Shown in pieces: positions 26,352 through 34,726 of a DNA stretch of 64,000 bases. Both the position numbers and the translations under genes were made by a program. The stretch spans positions 248,001-312,000 of the forward strand of contig NZ_JACSQY010000002.1 of assembly GCF_014836415.1 (NCBI RefSeq), written 5' to 3'. Each line of letters starts with the position of its first letter. Position 1 is the first letter of the stretch. Origin of the DNA: Sporosarcina gallistercoris (lineage in GTDB: Bacteria; Bacillota; Bacilli; Bacillales_A; Planococcaceae). The notes beneath the pieces were generated by a model. The model saw only the letters and a list, made by a program, of their open reading frames with translations, was not told the DNA's origin and searched no databases.

Positions 26352-27074
26352 TCAAAACTGGATGCGGTCGCTATAGTGTGCGATGAGCGCATCATTATGT
26401 GGTTCATTACCTTCTAGATTACCGCTTTTGAAAACTGGCGGTTCCATTCCATTCGCACTCATTCGTACGACAACTTCACAGAACAAAGCATGCAGTAATG
26501 CATTCCCAATTACTGAGGACGCAGGACCGCACTGGATAGCGTCAATGTGCATGATTCCGTCGCCTGGTGGTACTTTTGTATCCAGCACAGCTGACACACA
26601 CGTTTCCAGTCGCTTGCCCGAAGTATGACGAGATGGATGTTCCTTTTCAGTATACAATAAAGACTGAATGGAAACCGTATAAGCGCCTTGTGAATTCGCA
26701 AATTCCGCCATATCGACCGGCACAGGGTTACGGCCAGAATTCGAAATGATAATCACCGCGTCATCAGGTCGTATGTCGAGGCTTGTTAGAAAGGTTTTGC
26801 TGAAGTCGGGATCTTTTTCGTTTTTGGATGAAAGCAGCGCCCCTTCGTGCAACATCAAAGGACCGATGGAAATGGGTTGAACACACGCTAGACTTCCTGC
26901 CCGGAAAAAGCCTTCCTGCGCAAGCAACTGGGAATGACCAGAGCCGAAGAGATGAATGATTCCACCTTGTGCAATTCGATCAGCCAGTTGTTGAGCAGCC
27001 CGTTCCAGCGGCTCTTTTGCTTCAGCTCCTGCTTCTGTTAAACGTGCAATGATTTCACTGATATATGAATTCAT
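26352..27074 (-). CDS. SIS-domain protein (UPF0309 family)
   Basis: A 240-residue protein with a sugar isomerase (SIS) domain. GGIIHLFGSGHSQLLAQE lies near residue 37, and VIIISNSGRNPVPVD near 110, both phosphosugar-binding loops. The UPF0309 group resembles the N-acetylmuramate-6-phosphate etherase/GmhA branch but lacks a proven reaction. The start at 27074 (MNSYISE) is 6 nt after AAGGTG; a GTG at 27083 is a weaker choice. It follows nagR by 5 nt. In a locus with nagA but no nagB a role on an amino-sugar phosphate is tempting but unproven; it does not look like a deaminase. Confidence 0.8.
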   Translation of the reverse strand: MNSYISEIIARLTEAGAEAKEPLERAAQQLADRIAQGGIIHLFGSGHSQLLAQEGFFRAGSLACVQPISIGPLMLHEGALLSSKNEKDPDFSKTFLTSLDIRPDDAVIIISNSGRNPVPVDMAEFANSQGAYTVSIQSLLYTEKEHPSRHTSGKRLETCVSAVLDTKVPPGDGIMHIDAIQCGPASSVIGNALLHALFCEVVVRMSANGMEPPVFKSGNLEGNEPHNDALIAHYSDRIQF

Positions 27075-27079
27075 GATAT

Positions 27080-27802
27080 TCACCTTCCGATTTCACTAAT
27101 GAATTTATATCGATCGGCCCGATACGTACTTCGAACGACCTCGAAAATGCGACCATCCTCCAACGTACTGACACGTTCGATGAGCACAACAGCTGCAGGA
27201 AGTGCAATTTGCAAGTACCCGGCATCGTCCGTTTTTGCAAGAGCTGCTTCCATCCGCTGTGTCGCTTGTCCGATTACAAGTTTCTCCTTGTTCTCGATGA
27301 ACGCATATAAGGATCCTTGCAGCGCTTCTTCCGTGAGTGCAGGAAACAAATCCACAGGCAAATAAGATCGTTCAATCGCCATCGGTGTGTCGTCCGCATA
27401 GCGGATCCGGACCACCTTATGGACAACCGCTTCCGAAGATAGTCCAAGACGCGCAGCAATCTGCGGATCTGGATGAATCTGGCTGAAGCTGATCAGTTTG
27501 GTCCCTGGTGTGAATCCCCGTTCTTTCATGTCTTCTGTAAAGCTCGTTAATCCGTTGAGCGGCTGTTCCATCTTCTCTTCCGCCACAAACGTCCCACGAC
27601 CTTTTTCACGATATAGTAACCCGTCCTTCACTAAATTCGTAAGTGATTGACGGACTGTCATGCGACTCACCCCAAACATGTCCGTCAATTCACGTTCAGA
27701 TGGAATGAGGGACTTTACGGGATACACCCCTTGAGCGATTTGCTCTTTTAAATAATCTTCAATTTGAACGTAAATCGGAATAGCTGATTGCTTATCCAAC
27801 AT
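27080..27802 (-). CDS. nagR: GntR/HutC-family repressor of GlcNAc genes
   Basis: A 240-residue regulator. The winged-helix domain (1-75) includes LIPSERELTDMFGVSRMTVRQ, and the UTRA effector domain (about 90-235) includes LNGLTSFTEDMKERGFTPG, nearly the same as NagR/YvoA of B. subtilis. The start MLDKQSAIPIY aligns with that protein, so I prefer ATG 27802 with GGTGG upstream over GTG 27838, which overlaps the nagA stop. Its family releases operator DNA on binding GlcN-6-P or GlcNAc-6-P. Predicted targets are the operator-like sites over the nagE promoter at 31014-31050. Confidence 0.9.
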   Translation of the reverse strand: MLDKQSAIPIYVQIEDYLKEQIAQGVYPVKSLIPSERELTDMFGVSRMTVRQSLTNLVKDGLLYREKGRGTFVAEEKMEQPLNGLTSFTEDMKERGFTPGTKLISFSQIHPDPQIAARLGLSSEAVVHKVVRIRYADDTPMAIERSYLPVDLFPALTEEALQGSLYAFIENKEKLVIGQATQRMEAALAKTDDAGYLQIALPAAVVLIERVSTLEDGRIFEVVRSTYRADRYKFISEIGR

Positions 27803-27834
27803 GATGCCACCGCCAATCCGTTCTTTCAAAAACG

Positions 27835-28998
27835 TCACAACTCTCCATTACGTTCATACCCGATTACACCACCACAAATCGTATGCATCACCGTCCACTC
27901 TTTATCGAGTATGACGACATCTGCATCATTCCCGGCAGACAGGCTTCCTTTTTTCGTTAGACCCAATTGTCGTGCTGCATTCCCTGAAGAAATCTTCGCA
28001 ACTTCAAGTGGGCCGATTCCTAATGTACGGACGACATTTTTAACAGCATGTTCCATCGTCAAAATACTTCCTGCAAGTGTACCATCCGAGAGACGTGCAT
28101 CCGCTTCTGTAACATGGACCGGTTGTCCGCCAAGATCATACTCACCCGGTTCCAGTCCTTTTGCACGCATGGCATCCGTTATGAGAATCAGTCTATCCGC
28201 ACCTTTGACCCGGTATGCAAGTTCAACTGCTTTCGGATGACTGTGGATGAAGTCCGCGATCACTTCCGCATAAATGTCATCGATAAGGAGCGCCCCGCCA
28301 ATCGCTCCCGGCTCTCTGTGATGGAACGGAGACATCTGGTTGTATAAATGAGTGGCTTGAACAGCTCCCGCTTGCGCTGCCTCTTCCATCTGAGCGATCG
28401 TTGCATCCGTATGACCCATCGAAGCAACAATGCCTTCCGCAGCCAGCTTTTGAATGAACGACAATCCATTCGGCTCTTCCGGCGCGAGTGTGACCATGCG
28501 GATTTTACCTTCAGCGGCTTGCTGCCAAGCATCGAACTGTTCCGCATCAGGTGGGCAGATATGTTCAATAGGCTGGGCACCTGCACGCTTCGGCGATACG
28601 AATGGCCCTTCCAAGTGAACGCCTATCATATGTGCTTGTCCTTCACTCGTCGTGAATGCCGCTGCATTTTTCAGCGCAGCTTCAATCGCTTCAGGGGCTT
28701 GTGTCATGGAAGTCGCTAAAAACGATGTTGTGCCTTCTCTTGGAAGGACATCCGCCATCGTTTTCAAAGCTTCTTCTGTCGCATCCATGACGTCCGCTCC
28801 AGATGCTCCATGGATGTGCATGTCGATGAACCCTGGCAATACATATCCGCCATGTGCGTCTATCTGTTGGTCGGCCTGGCGCTTGATGGAAGTTCCAATT
28901 TCCTGGATCAACCCATTCTCTATGAACATCTCACCTTTTTCAATGATTCCCTCTGGTGTTACTAAGGTTCCGTTTGTCAGTAAAATTGTGTGTGTCAT
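27835..28998 (-). CDS. nagA: N-acetylglucosamine-6-phosphate deacetylase
   Basis: A 387-residue amidohydrolase that makes GlcN-6-P and acetate. It keeps the metal-binding loops: GFIDMHIHG, HLEGPFVSPKRAG with the metal Glu, SMGHTDAT and LILITDAM with the catalytic Asp. The start has AAGGAG upstream (about 10 nt). It lies 69 nt downstream of nagE, with a hairpin in between. No nagB (GlcN-6-P deaminase) follows, unlike in B. subtilis nagAB-nagR. Confidence 0.95.
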   Translation of the reverse strand: MTHTILLTNGTLVTPEGIIEKGEMFIENGLIQEIGTSIKRQADQQIDAHGGYVLPGFIDMHIHGASGADVMDATEEALKTMADVLPREGTTSFLATSMTQAPEAIEAALKNAAAFTTSEGQAHMIGVHLEGPFVSPKRAGAQPIEHICPPDAEQFDAWQQAAEGKIRMVTLAPEEPNGLSFIQKLAAEGIVASMGHTDATIAQMEEAAQAGAVQATHLYNQMSPFHHREPGAIGGALLIDDIYAEVIADFIHSHPKAVELAYRVKGADRLILITDAMRAKGLEPGEYDLGGQPVHVTEADARLSDGTLAGSILTMEHAVKNVVRTLGIGPLEVAKISSGNAARQLGLTKKGSLSAGNDADVVILDKEWTVMHTICGGVIGYERNGEL

Positions 28999-29014
28999 CG
29001 CTGTCCACTCCTTA

Positions 29015-29059
29015 AGAAAATACGCCGGAAGAGTGACTGTCGTCTCTCCCGCCGGCGTA
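29015..29059 (-). terminator. Hairpin between nagE and nagA (terminator or attenuator)
   Basis: On the minus strand TACGCCGG (29059-29052) pairs with CCGGCGTA (29028-29021) around a long loop, followed by TTTTCTT. It may lower nagA transcription relative to nagE. Confidence 0.7.
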
Positions 29060-29067
29060 ATCAGTTA

Positions 29068-30978
29068 TTATTCATCAACCTTAACGATTGAATCCGTTCC
29101 TTTACGTTGGAACCCTTTTTTCAAAATGTGCAAGTTGGCTTTTTCCACGTTTGTGAAAATAACCGGTGTTACAACGGATGGGGCGTTTGCTTTGATGTAG
29201 TCCAAGTCAATATTCAACAGGGCATCGCCTCGCTGAATGAGCTGACCATTTTCCACAAGCAATTCGAATCCTTCACCGTTCAACTTAACTGTATCCAGTC
29301 CTACGTGAATGAGAATTTCTACACCTGTATCTGTTTCAAGACCAATTGCATGTTTTGTCGGGAAGACGCTGACGACTTTACCGTCAATTGGTGAATGAAT
29401 CGTTTTCCCTTTCGGCATGATACCGAAACCAGGCCCCATCATTTCTTTTGCAAATACGTCATCTGGAACTTCCGACAAGTCGATGATGTCTCCATCGATC
29501 GGCATGTGGAAATCAGATGCTGGTAATGCTTTCACATTGTGGGGCTGTGTATCCAGTTCCATGGACTCCTCAGTCTTTGGAGCCGGGTTACCGTTCGTCA
29601 TACGTCGTTTCATCGCTTCAGCTAAGAATTCAACAGCTGTTCCGATGACCACTTGAACGTTTGTTTTACTGATTTTCATGTACCCCATAGCGCCATAGCG
29701 TTTCAATTCTTTTTCATCGACAACATCAGAGTTTTTAACTGTTAAGCGTAAACGAGTTGTACAGTAGTCGATGGCTTGAATATTATCAAGGCCGCCAAGC
29801 GCTTCAATGGTATGATATGCCTTCACTTCAACAATATCATCGCCGTAGACTGCTGTATCTTCCACCATATCTTCATCGTCTTCACGACCCGGTGTTTTCA
29901 AGTCCAGTTTCACGATGAGGAAGTAGAAGACCACGAAGTAGATGACACCGAATACGAGTCCGATTACTAGGAGGATCAATGGATTCTGTGCCAAACCATA
30001 GTTCAAGACATAGTCGATCGCACCTGCTGAGAACCCGAAACCGTGATGAACATCGAACATATACGATACGATCATGGACGCACCTGTCAGCAATGCGTGC
30101 ACGACGTATAGAACTGGTGAAAGGAACATGAACGCAAATTCGATCGGCTCTGTAATCCCTGTAAGGAAAGAAGTGAATGCGATACTGAATAACATACCAC
30201 CGACAATCGCTTTCTTCTCCTTTTTAGCTGCAGCATACATCGCGAGACATGCTGCCGGAAGACCGAACATCATAATCGGGAAGAAACCGGACAAGAATGG
30301 TCCTGCTGTCGGATCTCCTTTTAGGAAACGGTTAATTTCCCCTTTCACCACTTCACCACTTGCAGTAGTGAACGAACCGAAGTCGAACCAAACCACTGTA
30401 TTGATCACGTGGTGAAGACCTGTAGGGATCAATAGACGGTTTAAGAATCCGTATGCGCCTACTCCAAGAGTTCCAGCACCTAGTACCCAGTTACCGATAC
30501 TATCAATCACACCTTGTACAGGAGGCCAAGCATAGATTAATACCCCTGCCAGTACAGTCATTGTAGCCGCTGTTACAATTGGAACGAATCGTTTTCCGCC
30601 AAAGAAGGCGAGGAAATCCGGAAGTTTAATATTATAAAAACGGTTATAAAGAAGACCTGCTACAATACCTGAAATAATACCGCCGAATACCCCCATATTC
30701 GATGCATCGCCTAGGACAGATTTCATAGAGCTCGTCAGCACTAAATAACCTACTGCACCAGCTAAAGCCGCTCCACCACTGTTATCGTGTGCAAATCCCA
30801 TTGCGATACCAATTGCGAAAATCAGTGCTAAGTTACCAATGATTCCATCTCCCGCTGCAGCAATGAACGGAATACCAAGCATATCATCTTGCCCAAGTCG
30901 CAAAAGCAATGCAGCTGCCGGCAAGGTCGCAATCGGAAACATTAAGGATTTCCCGATGCGCTGAATAAAGTTCATCAT
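29068..30978 (-). CDS. nagE: GlcNAc-specific PTS EIICBA
   Basis: A 636-residue three-domain PTS permease. The EIIC membrane domain (1 to about 370) contains LIPTGLHHVINTVVWFDFG and GITEPIEFAFMF. EIIB (about 385-465) has the phospho-Cys motif IDYCTTRLRL. EIIA (about 490-636) ends in GVEILIHVGLDTVKLNGEGF, with the phospho-His in ILIHVG. The domain order C-B-A matches GlcNAc/glucose transporters. The ATG ATG start at 30978 has AAAGGAG about 10 nt upstream. GlcNAc is preferred over glucose as substrate because nagA and nagR follow. Confidence 0.92.
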   Translation of the reverse strand: MMNFIQRIGKSLMFPIATLPAAALLLRLGQDDMLGIPFIAAAGDGIIGNLALIFAIGIAMGFAHDNSGGAALAGAVGYLVLTSSMKSVLGDASNMGVFGGIISGIVAGLLYNRFYNIKLPDFLAFFGGKRFVPIVTAATMTVLAGVLIYAWPPVQGVIDSIGNWVLGAGTLGVGAYGFLNRLLIPTGLHHVINTVVWFDFGSFTTASGEVVKGEINRFLKGDPTAGPFLSGFFPIMMFGLPAACLAMYAAAKKEKKAIVGGMLFSIAFTSFLTGITEPIEFAFMFLSPVLYVVHALLTGASMIVSYMFDVHHGFGFSAGAIDYVLNYGLAQNPLILLVIGLVFGVIYFVVFYFLIVKLDLKTPGREDDEDMVEDTAVYGDDIVEVKAYHTIEALGGLDNIQAIDYCTTRLRLTVKNSDVVDEKELKRYGAMGYMKISKTNVQVVIGTAVEFLAEAMKRRMTNGNPAPKTEESMELDTQPHNVKALPASDFHMPIDGDIIDLSEVPDDVFAKEMMGPGFGIMPKGKTIHSPIDGKVVSVFPTKHAIGLETDTGVEILIHVGLDTVKLNGEGFELLVENGQLIQRGDALLNIDLDYIKANAPSVVTPVIFTNVEKANLHILKKGFQRKGTDSIVKVDE

Positions 30979-31013
30979 CTTCTTCTCACTCCTTTTTAGT
31001 TATCTTACTATTC

Positions 31014-31043
31014 ACTATACCGGTAGACCGGTCTAGTTGTCTA
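31014..31043 (-). promoter_or_regulatory. Candidate nagE promoter
   Basis: Minus strand TAGACA (31043-31038), 18-bp spacer, TATAGT (31019-31014), about 36 nt ahead of the nagE start. NagR-like operator sequence overlaps it. Confidence 0.5.
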
Positions 31044-31050
31044 TACCAAT
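31015..31050. promoter_or_regulatory. Putative NagR operator(s)
   Basis: On the minus strand ATTGGTATAGACAACTAG is followed by the perfect palindrome TAGACCGGTCTA, then CCGGTATAG. The TGGTATAGAC/GTCTA words resemble sites of the DasR/NagR (dre) type. They cover the -35 and spacer of the candidate nagE promoter. The assignment rests on word similarity and on nagR lying in the same locus. Confidence 0.6.
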
Positions 31051-31071
31051 TAAACCAAAATACCAGAAAGA

Positions 31072-31087
31072 ATGTAAGCGTTTTTAC
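31072..31087. promoter_or_regulatory. Candidate cre (CcpA) site
   Basis: ATGTAAGCGTTTTTAC matches the cre consensus WTGNAANCGNWNNCAW at all but two fixed positions. It lies upstream of the nagE promoter. Confidence 0.45.
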
Positions 31088-31120
31088 GAATTTATGTTTG
31101 AAAGTTTGAAAGTATGCACG

Positions 31121-31156
31121 AAAAAGCGAGTGTAAAAGGATCTACACTCACTTTTC
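31121..31156 (-). terminator. Terminator of the stand-alone EIIA gene
   Basis: On the minus strand GTGAGTGTA and TACACTCGC pair around GATCCTTT, followed by TTTTT. It separates the EIIA gene from nagE. Confidence 0.8.
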
Positions 31157-31183
31157 TCATAAGGTTTCTATTGAATTATCAGC

Positions 31184-31741
31184 TCATGCATCTACACGGA
31201 TGATTCCGCTCGTGCCTTTAGTTTGTTTACCTTGTTTTAGTAAATGGATCTTCTCTTTTTCAGTATTCGTGAAAATAACAGGCGTCACTGCTGAAGGTGC
31301 ATGTGCTTTAATATAGTCCACATCGATCTTGAGCAGCGCATCTCCCCGACGGATTGTCTGCTCATTCTCAACCAATAGCTCGAAACCTTCACCATTCAAT
31401 TTCACTGTATCGAGTCCTACATGAATCAGAATCTCCACGCCTGTTGACGATTGCAGCCCAATCGCATGTTTCGTCGGGAACACGCTCACAACTTTACCGT
31501 CGACAGGTGAGCAAATGGTATCCCCCGTCGGGTCAATTGCAAATCCAGGCCCCATCATTTCCTGCGCAAAGACGGGATCAGGCACTTCAGACAGCGGAAG
31601 AACATCTCCATCGACAGGCATGATGAAATCTTCTTCCCTAATTCCCTTCACTGCGGGTGTCTGTGCTGTAGGTGTCTGCTGCTCCTCAGCTGGATTGTCC
31701 CCTTTTAACGACTGTGCCATCTTTTTAAAGAAATTCGCCAT
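31184..31741 (-). CDS. Stand-alone glucose-family PTS EIIA
   Basis: A 185-residue soluble EIIA. A linker-like N-terminus (to about 40, rich in Gln/Thr/Pro) precedes the EIIA domain, which has SPVDGKVVSVFPTKHAIGLQ and the phospho-His motif VEILIHVGLDTVKLNGEGF. The motif and most of the flanking residues are identical to the EIIA domain of nagE 0.2 kb downstream, and the DNA is visibly similar too. I chose ATG 31741 (MANFFKK), 9 nt after GGAGA; a GTG at 31750 overlaps that site. It could serve PTS permeases that lack their own EIIA, such as sucrose- or trehalose-type EIIBC. Confidence 0.88.
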   Translation of the reverse strand: MANFFKKMAQSLKGDNPAEEQQTPTAQTPAVKGIREEDFIMPVDGDVLPLSEVPDPVFAQEMMGPGFAIDPTGDTICSPVDGKVVSVFPTKHAIGLQSSTGVEILIHVGLDTVKLNGEGFELLVENEQTIRRGDALLKIDVDYIKAHAPSAVTPVIFTNTEKEKIHLLKQGKQTKGTSGIIRVDA

Positions 31742-31814
31742 TTCTTTCACTCTCCTTCTACCTATTCATGTGTATTGTTCACTGAAAAACGTCACACTAT
31801 CCTAATACCCTCTG

Positions 31815-33437
31815 TTACTTCCCGCAAAAGTGTTTGGTAAGTGTCTCCAACATTTGAGGAAGCCGGACAAAAGCACTCTCGATGTGCAGCCTCTCTGTAC
31901 GTTGGTGGGCATCCTTACCGAACGGTCCGACATTCAAAACAGGTGCATCAAGTGCTTTCATTTCTTCAAATGGCATCCAATAAGTCGCACCCCATACAGG
32001 TGTATTCCGCTCAAACGATTTCCAGCCTGTGCCTTCATCTTCATAATGGACATAGCTCAAATCGCTTATTCCATTGAAGTAGTGAATTTGCGACACTTCT
32101 GTTCCGAGTGAGGTCGCTTTGTCTTGCATCAGTGTGACAAGCTCCTGGACGAGCGCATCCTCCGAGGTATTCACGGCCGGGTAATACGGCGGAGCGAATA
32201 ATAGAACGGTTGCTGGTGCAAGTTCTTGGCATTCTATCATGAGTACATCGACGATTTTAAATGATTTGTCCCGATCGTCGAGTTCCCAATCTCCAGATAC
32301 TTCCGTAATGATCCGTTTCACTTCCGATTCACCTAACTTGTTGTTAGCGTAATCCATCAATTCTTCAAACTTAAGCAGCTTGATCTCCCCGACTTTAGAA
32401 ACGTCTTCGCGCTCACAAATATCGGTGTATGCGACTTCACATGCTTCGACTGAGTCTTTTGCGATACCTTCAAATAGCTCCATCACTTCCGCTGCCGTCC
32501 TCTTCATTGTAAAGACATTATAAAGTGCAGTGGAGCGGTATGGGGTTTGCACGGAATAATGCGCTTTTAAATCTTTTTGCTGCAACGTTACCGGCAGTGG
32601 CGTCGTTTCACCATGACTGGTTTCCTTGAAGATATGATTCCATTCCATCCGCTGTGTTAAGAAAGAAGCCATGAATGTCGATGTAATTCCTTTCAATGGT
32701 TCTCCAACATGCGTTTCTTTTCCGTAAAACAATGCAGCGGGCATAATTTTACCGATGGATCCTGTATAAAGATATTCTTTTGGATCTCCCGGCTCCTGGG
32801 AGAAAACCGGTTCCCCATTTAAAAACAATGTATATGTCAGATCGTGTTCCTGTTTCATCCGAACGAGTGACTTGACTGCGGTACGCATACCAGCAGAGCT
32901 CACCTCTTCATCCGGAACAGCGAGTAACACTAAGTTCACAGGCCATTGTTCCGCTGACGCCTTTTCGATCAAAGACATATGTAATGCTAGTCCCATCTTC
33001 ATATCCATCGTTCCGCGGCCAAACAGATACTCCCCTGATTCCAAATCAGCCAATGCTTCATCAGGTAGTTCCTCTTTATACTCATGTAATTTTACGGTTA
33101 GCTCTTCAGGATGGAACGCAAACGGCTCTAGTGCACCATATTCTTCTGTCCATACTGTGTCAAAGTGGCTGATGAGTACAATTGTATCTTGCGCTTCATC
33201 ATTTTTATACAGCGCAGTAACTGAATTACGGCCTAGACCTGCATCGTGCAACTCCAACTGTTCGGGATGTGCTTCAAAATAAGGGACACTTTTCAGTCTT
33301 TCAGCGAGTCTATGTGGAAAAGCTTTTTCCCCTTCTGTAGTTGTCCGACTTTCCCAATTGACGAGCTCGCATAGTAATGCTCGTAATGTCTCCGGGGTAT
33401 TCCATTGCAATTCTGTTCCAGTATGTTGGTTTGCCAT
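31815..33437 (-). CDS. rocB: RocB-family M20 metallopeptidase
   Basis: A 540-residue M20/M28-like hydrolase of the RocB type, named for the arginine-degradation locus of B. subtilis. Visible metal-site segments are ISHFDTVW (residues 88-95), LFGRGTMDMKMGLALH, and VPDEEVSSAGMRTA with the catalytic Glu. AGLGRNSVTALY and NGEPVFSQEPGDPKEYLYTGSIGK are typical of RocB. The start has AGGAGGG upstream. No other roc genes are close. It is divergent from psuK. The biochemical substrate of RocB is not established. Confidence 0.87.
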   Translation of the reverse strand: MANQHTGTELQWNTPETLRALLCELVNWESRTTTEGEKAFPHRLAERLKSVPYFEAHPEQLELHDAGLGRNSVTALYKNDEAQDTIVLISHFDTVWTEEYGALEPFAFHPEELTVKLHEYKEELPDEALADLESGEYLFGRGTMDMKMGLALHMSLIEKASAEQWPVNLVLLAVPDEEVSSAGMRTAVKSLVRMKQEHDLTYTLFLNGEPVFSQEPGDPKEYLYTGSIGKIMPAALFYGKETHVGEPLKGITSTFMASFLTQRMEWNHIFKETSHGETTPLPVTLQQKDLKAHYSVQTPYRSTALYNVFTMKRTAAEVMELFEGIAKDSVEACEVAYTDICEREDVSKVGEIKLLKFEELMDYANNKLGESEVKRIITEVSGDWELDDRDKSFKIVDVLMIECQELAPATVLLFAPPYYPAVNTSEDALVQELVTLMQDKATSLGTEVSQIHYFNGISDLSYVHYEDEGTGWKSFERNTPVWGATYWMPFEEMKALDAPVLNVGPFGKDAHQRTERLHIESAFVRLPQMLETLTKHFCGK

Positions 33438-33550
33438 TAAAAACCCTCCTTTTTAAATACCTGCTGGCATCCTGACAGCATACACCTGTCTGCTTTTGAG
33501 TGTACGCTTTTTGTCGAAAAGAGTCATCTCCTACAGGTTAATTGTTTAAC

Positions 33551-33579
33551 TTGCAGCAATACAAACTTATGTTTATAAT
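33551..33579 (+). promoter_or_regulatory. Promoter of the psuK-psuG operon
   Basis: TTGCAG (33551-33556), 17-bp spacer, TATAAT (33574-33579). The -10 lies inside the inverted repeat at 33563-33593. Confidence 0.75.
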
Positions 33580-33593
33580 GTAAACATAAGTTT
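33563..33593. promoter_or_regulatory. Perfect 13-bp inverted-repeat operator over the psuK -10
   Basis: Arms AAACTTATGTTTA and TAAACATAAGTTT are exact reverse complements around a 5-nt spacer (TAATG). Position over the -10 implies repression. The likely binder is the HTH fused to PsuK (inference). Confidence 0.8.
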
Positions 33594-33625
33594 AATACAC
33601 GCAATCCGAACAGGAGGTGTTTACA

Positions 33626-34726
33626 ATGAACGAAAAAGAACAGCAGCTGATGTCGTTAATCCGTCAGAATCCATACTGTTCCCAACAAGAACTGGCAGAT
33701 GGCCTTGGTCTCTCCCGCCCCGCCGTCGCCAACCTGATTTCCTCGCTTACGAAACGTGGTTATATCGCAGGAAGAGCCTATGTGTTAGCACCGGAAGATG
33801 AAATCATTTGCATCGGGGGTGCGAACGTCGATAGGAAATTTCACGTCACTGGTCCAGTTGCGCCCGGTACTTCGAATCCTGCTGAATTGTCCGTGACGAT
33901 TGGCGGAGTCGCTCGCAACATTGCTGAAAACCTAGGGCGTCTGGATCATCCTGTCCGTTTGATCACTACAGCAGGAAAAGACGCAGACTGGGACTTGATT
34001 GCAGCGCATTCAGCTCCCTTTATGGATCTGACGTCCGTACGGTTATTACCCGATGCCTCGACCGGCTCGTACTCTGCTGTACTAGACAGTCACGGGGAAC
34101 TTGTGATTGCAATGGCAGTCATGGATGTCTACGAGTCACTCGATTCGGACTACATCGCTTCACTCGAACGGCACTTGGCTCGTGCCAAGATGATCGTCAT
34201 AGATCTCAATGTAGCAAAAGAAACGGCAGAAGCGATTCGTGTTGCAGCGCTCCGTCACCAAGTTCCACTTGCGATCGTCCCTGTCTCCGGACCTAAAATG
34301 GCGCATTTACCAGATAGTCTTGAAGGGCTGACATGGTTCATCTGCAACGAAGACGAAGCGGAGACACTGACTGGTGTCACGATACAAAGCGATGAGGACT
34401 GGAAAGCAGCTGTCACCGCACTCCTTGACTCCGGGACTGAACACGCCATCATCACTCGTGGCAAAAAAGGAATCATGGCGGGCGACCGTTCAACGAGGAC
34501 GCTCCATCATCACGCAGCGATTCCTGACGTTTCTGTAGAAGATGTGACTGGAGCTGGCGATGCATTCGTGTCGGGAGTCCTTCATGCTGCTGTAATGGGA
34601 CGTACGCTCAATGACGCAATTTCCTATGGACTTGTGAACGCAGCAAAAACACTAGCTTCCACTTATACAGTCAGACCTGAACTGACAGCCAATGAATTAG
34701 AAAAAGAACTGGAGGAATTCAAATGA
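33626..34726 (+). CDS. psuK: Pseudouridine kinase with N-terminal HTH (PfkB family)
   Basis: A 366-residue fusion. Residues 1-60 are a MarR/Lrp-like winged helix ([25 protein letters not shown]). Residues about 65-366 are a PfkB/ribokinase domain, with the substrate segment [14 protein letters not shown] and the C-terminal signature [17 protein letters not shown] containing the catalytic Asp. It phosphorylates pseudouridine to its 5'-phosphate. The start is ATG 33626 with AGGAGGTG 6 nt upstream. It overlaps psuG by 4 nt. The HTH may make it self-regulating through the inverted repeat over its promoter. No dedicated transporter is adjacent. Confidence 0.9.
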   Translation: MNEKEQQLMSLIRQNPYCSQQELADGLGLSRPAVANLISSLTKRGYIAGRAYVLAPEDEIICIGGANVDRKFHVTGPVAPGTSNPAELSVTIGGVARNIAENLGRLDHPVRLITTAGKDADWDLIAAHSAPFMDLTSVRLLPDASTGSYSAVLDSHGELVIAMAVMDVYESLDSDYIASLERHLARAKMIVIDLNVAKETAEAIRVAALRHQVPLAIVPVSGPKMAHLPDSLEGLTWFICNEDEAETLTGVTIQSDEDWKAAVTALLDSGTEHAIITRGKKGIMAGDRSTRTLHHHAAIPDVSVEDVTGAGDAFVSGVLHAAVMGRTLNDAISYGLVNAAKTLASTYTVRPELTANELEKELEEFK

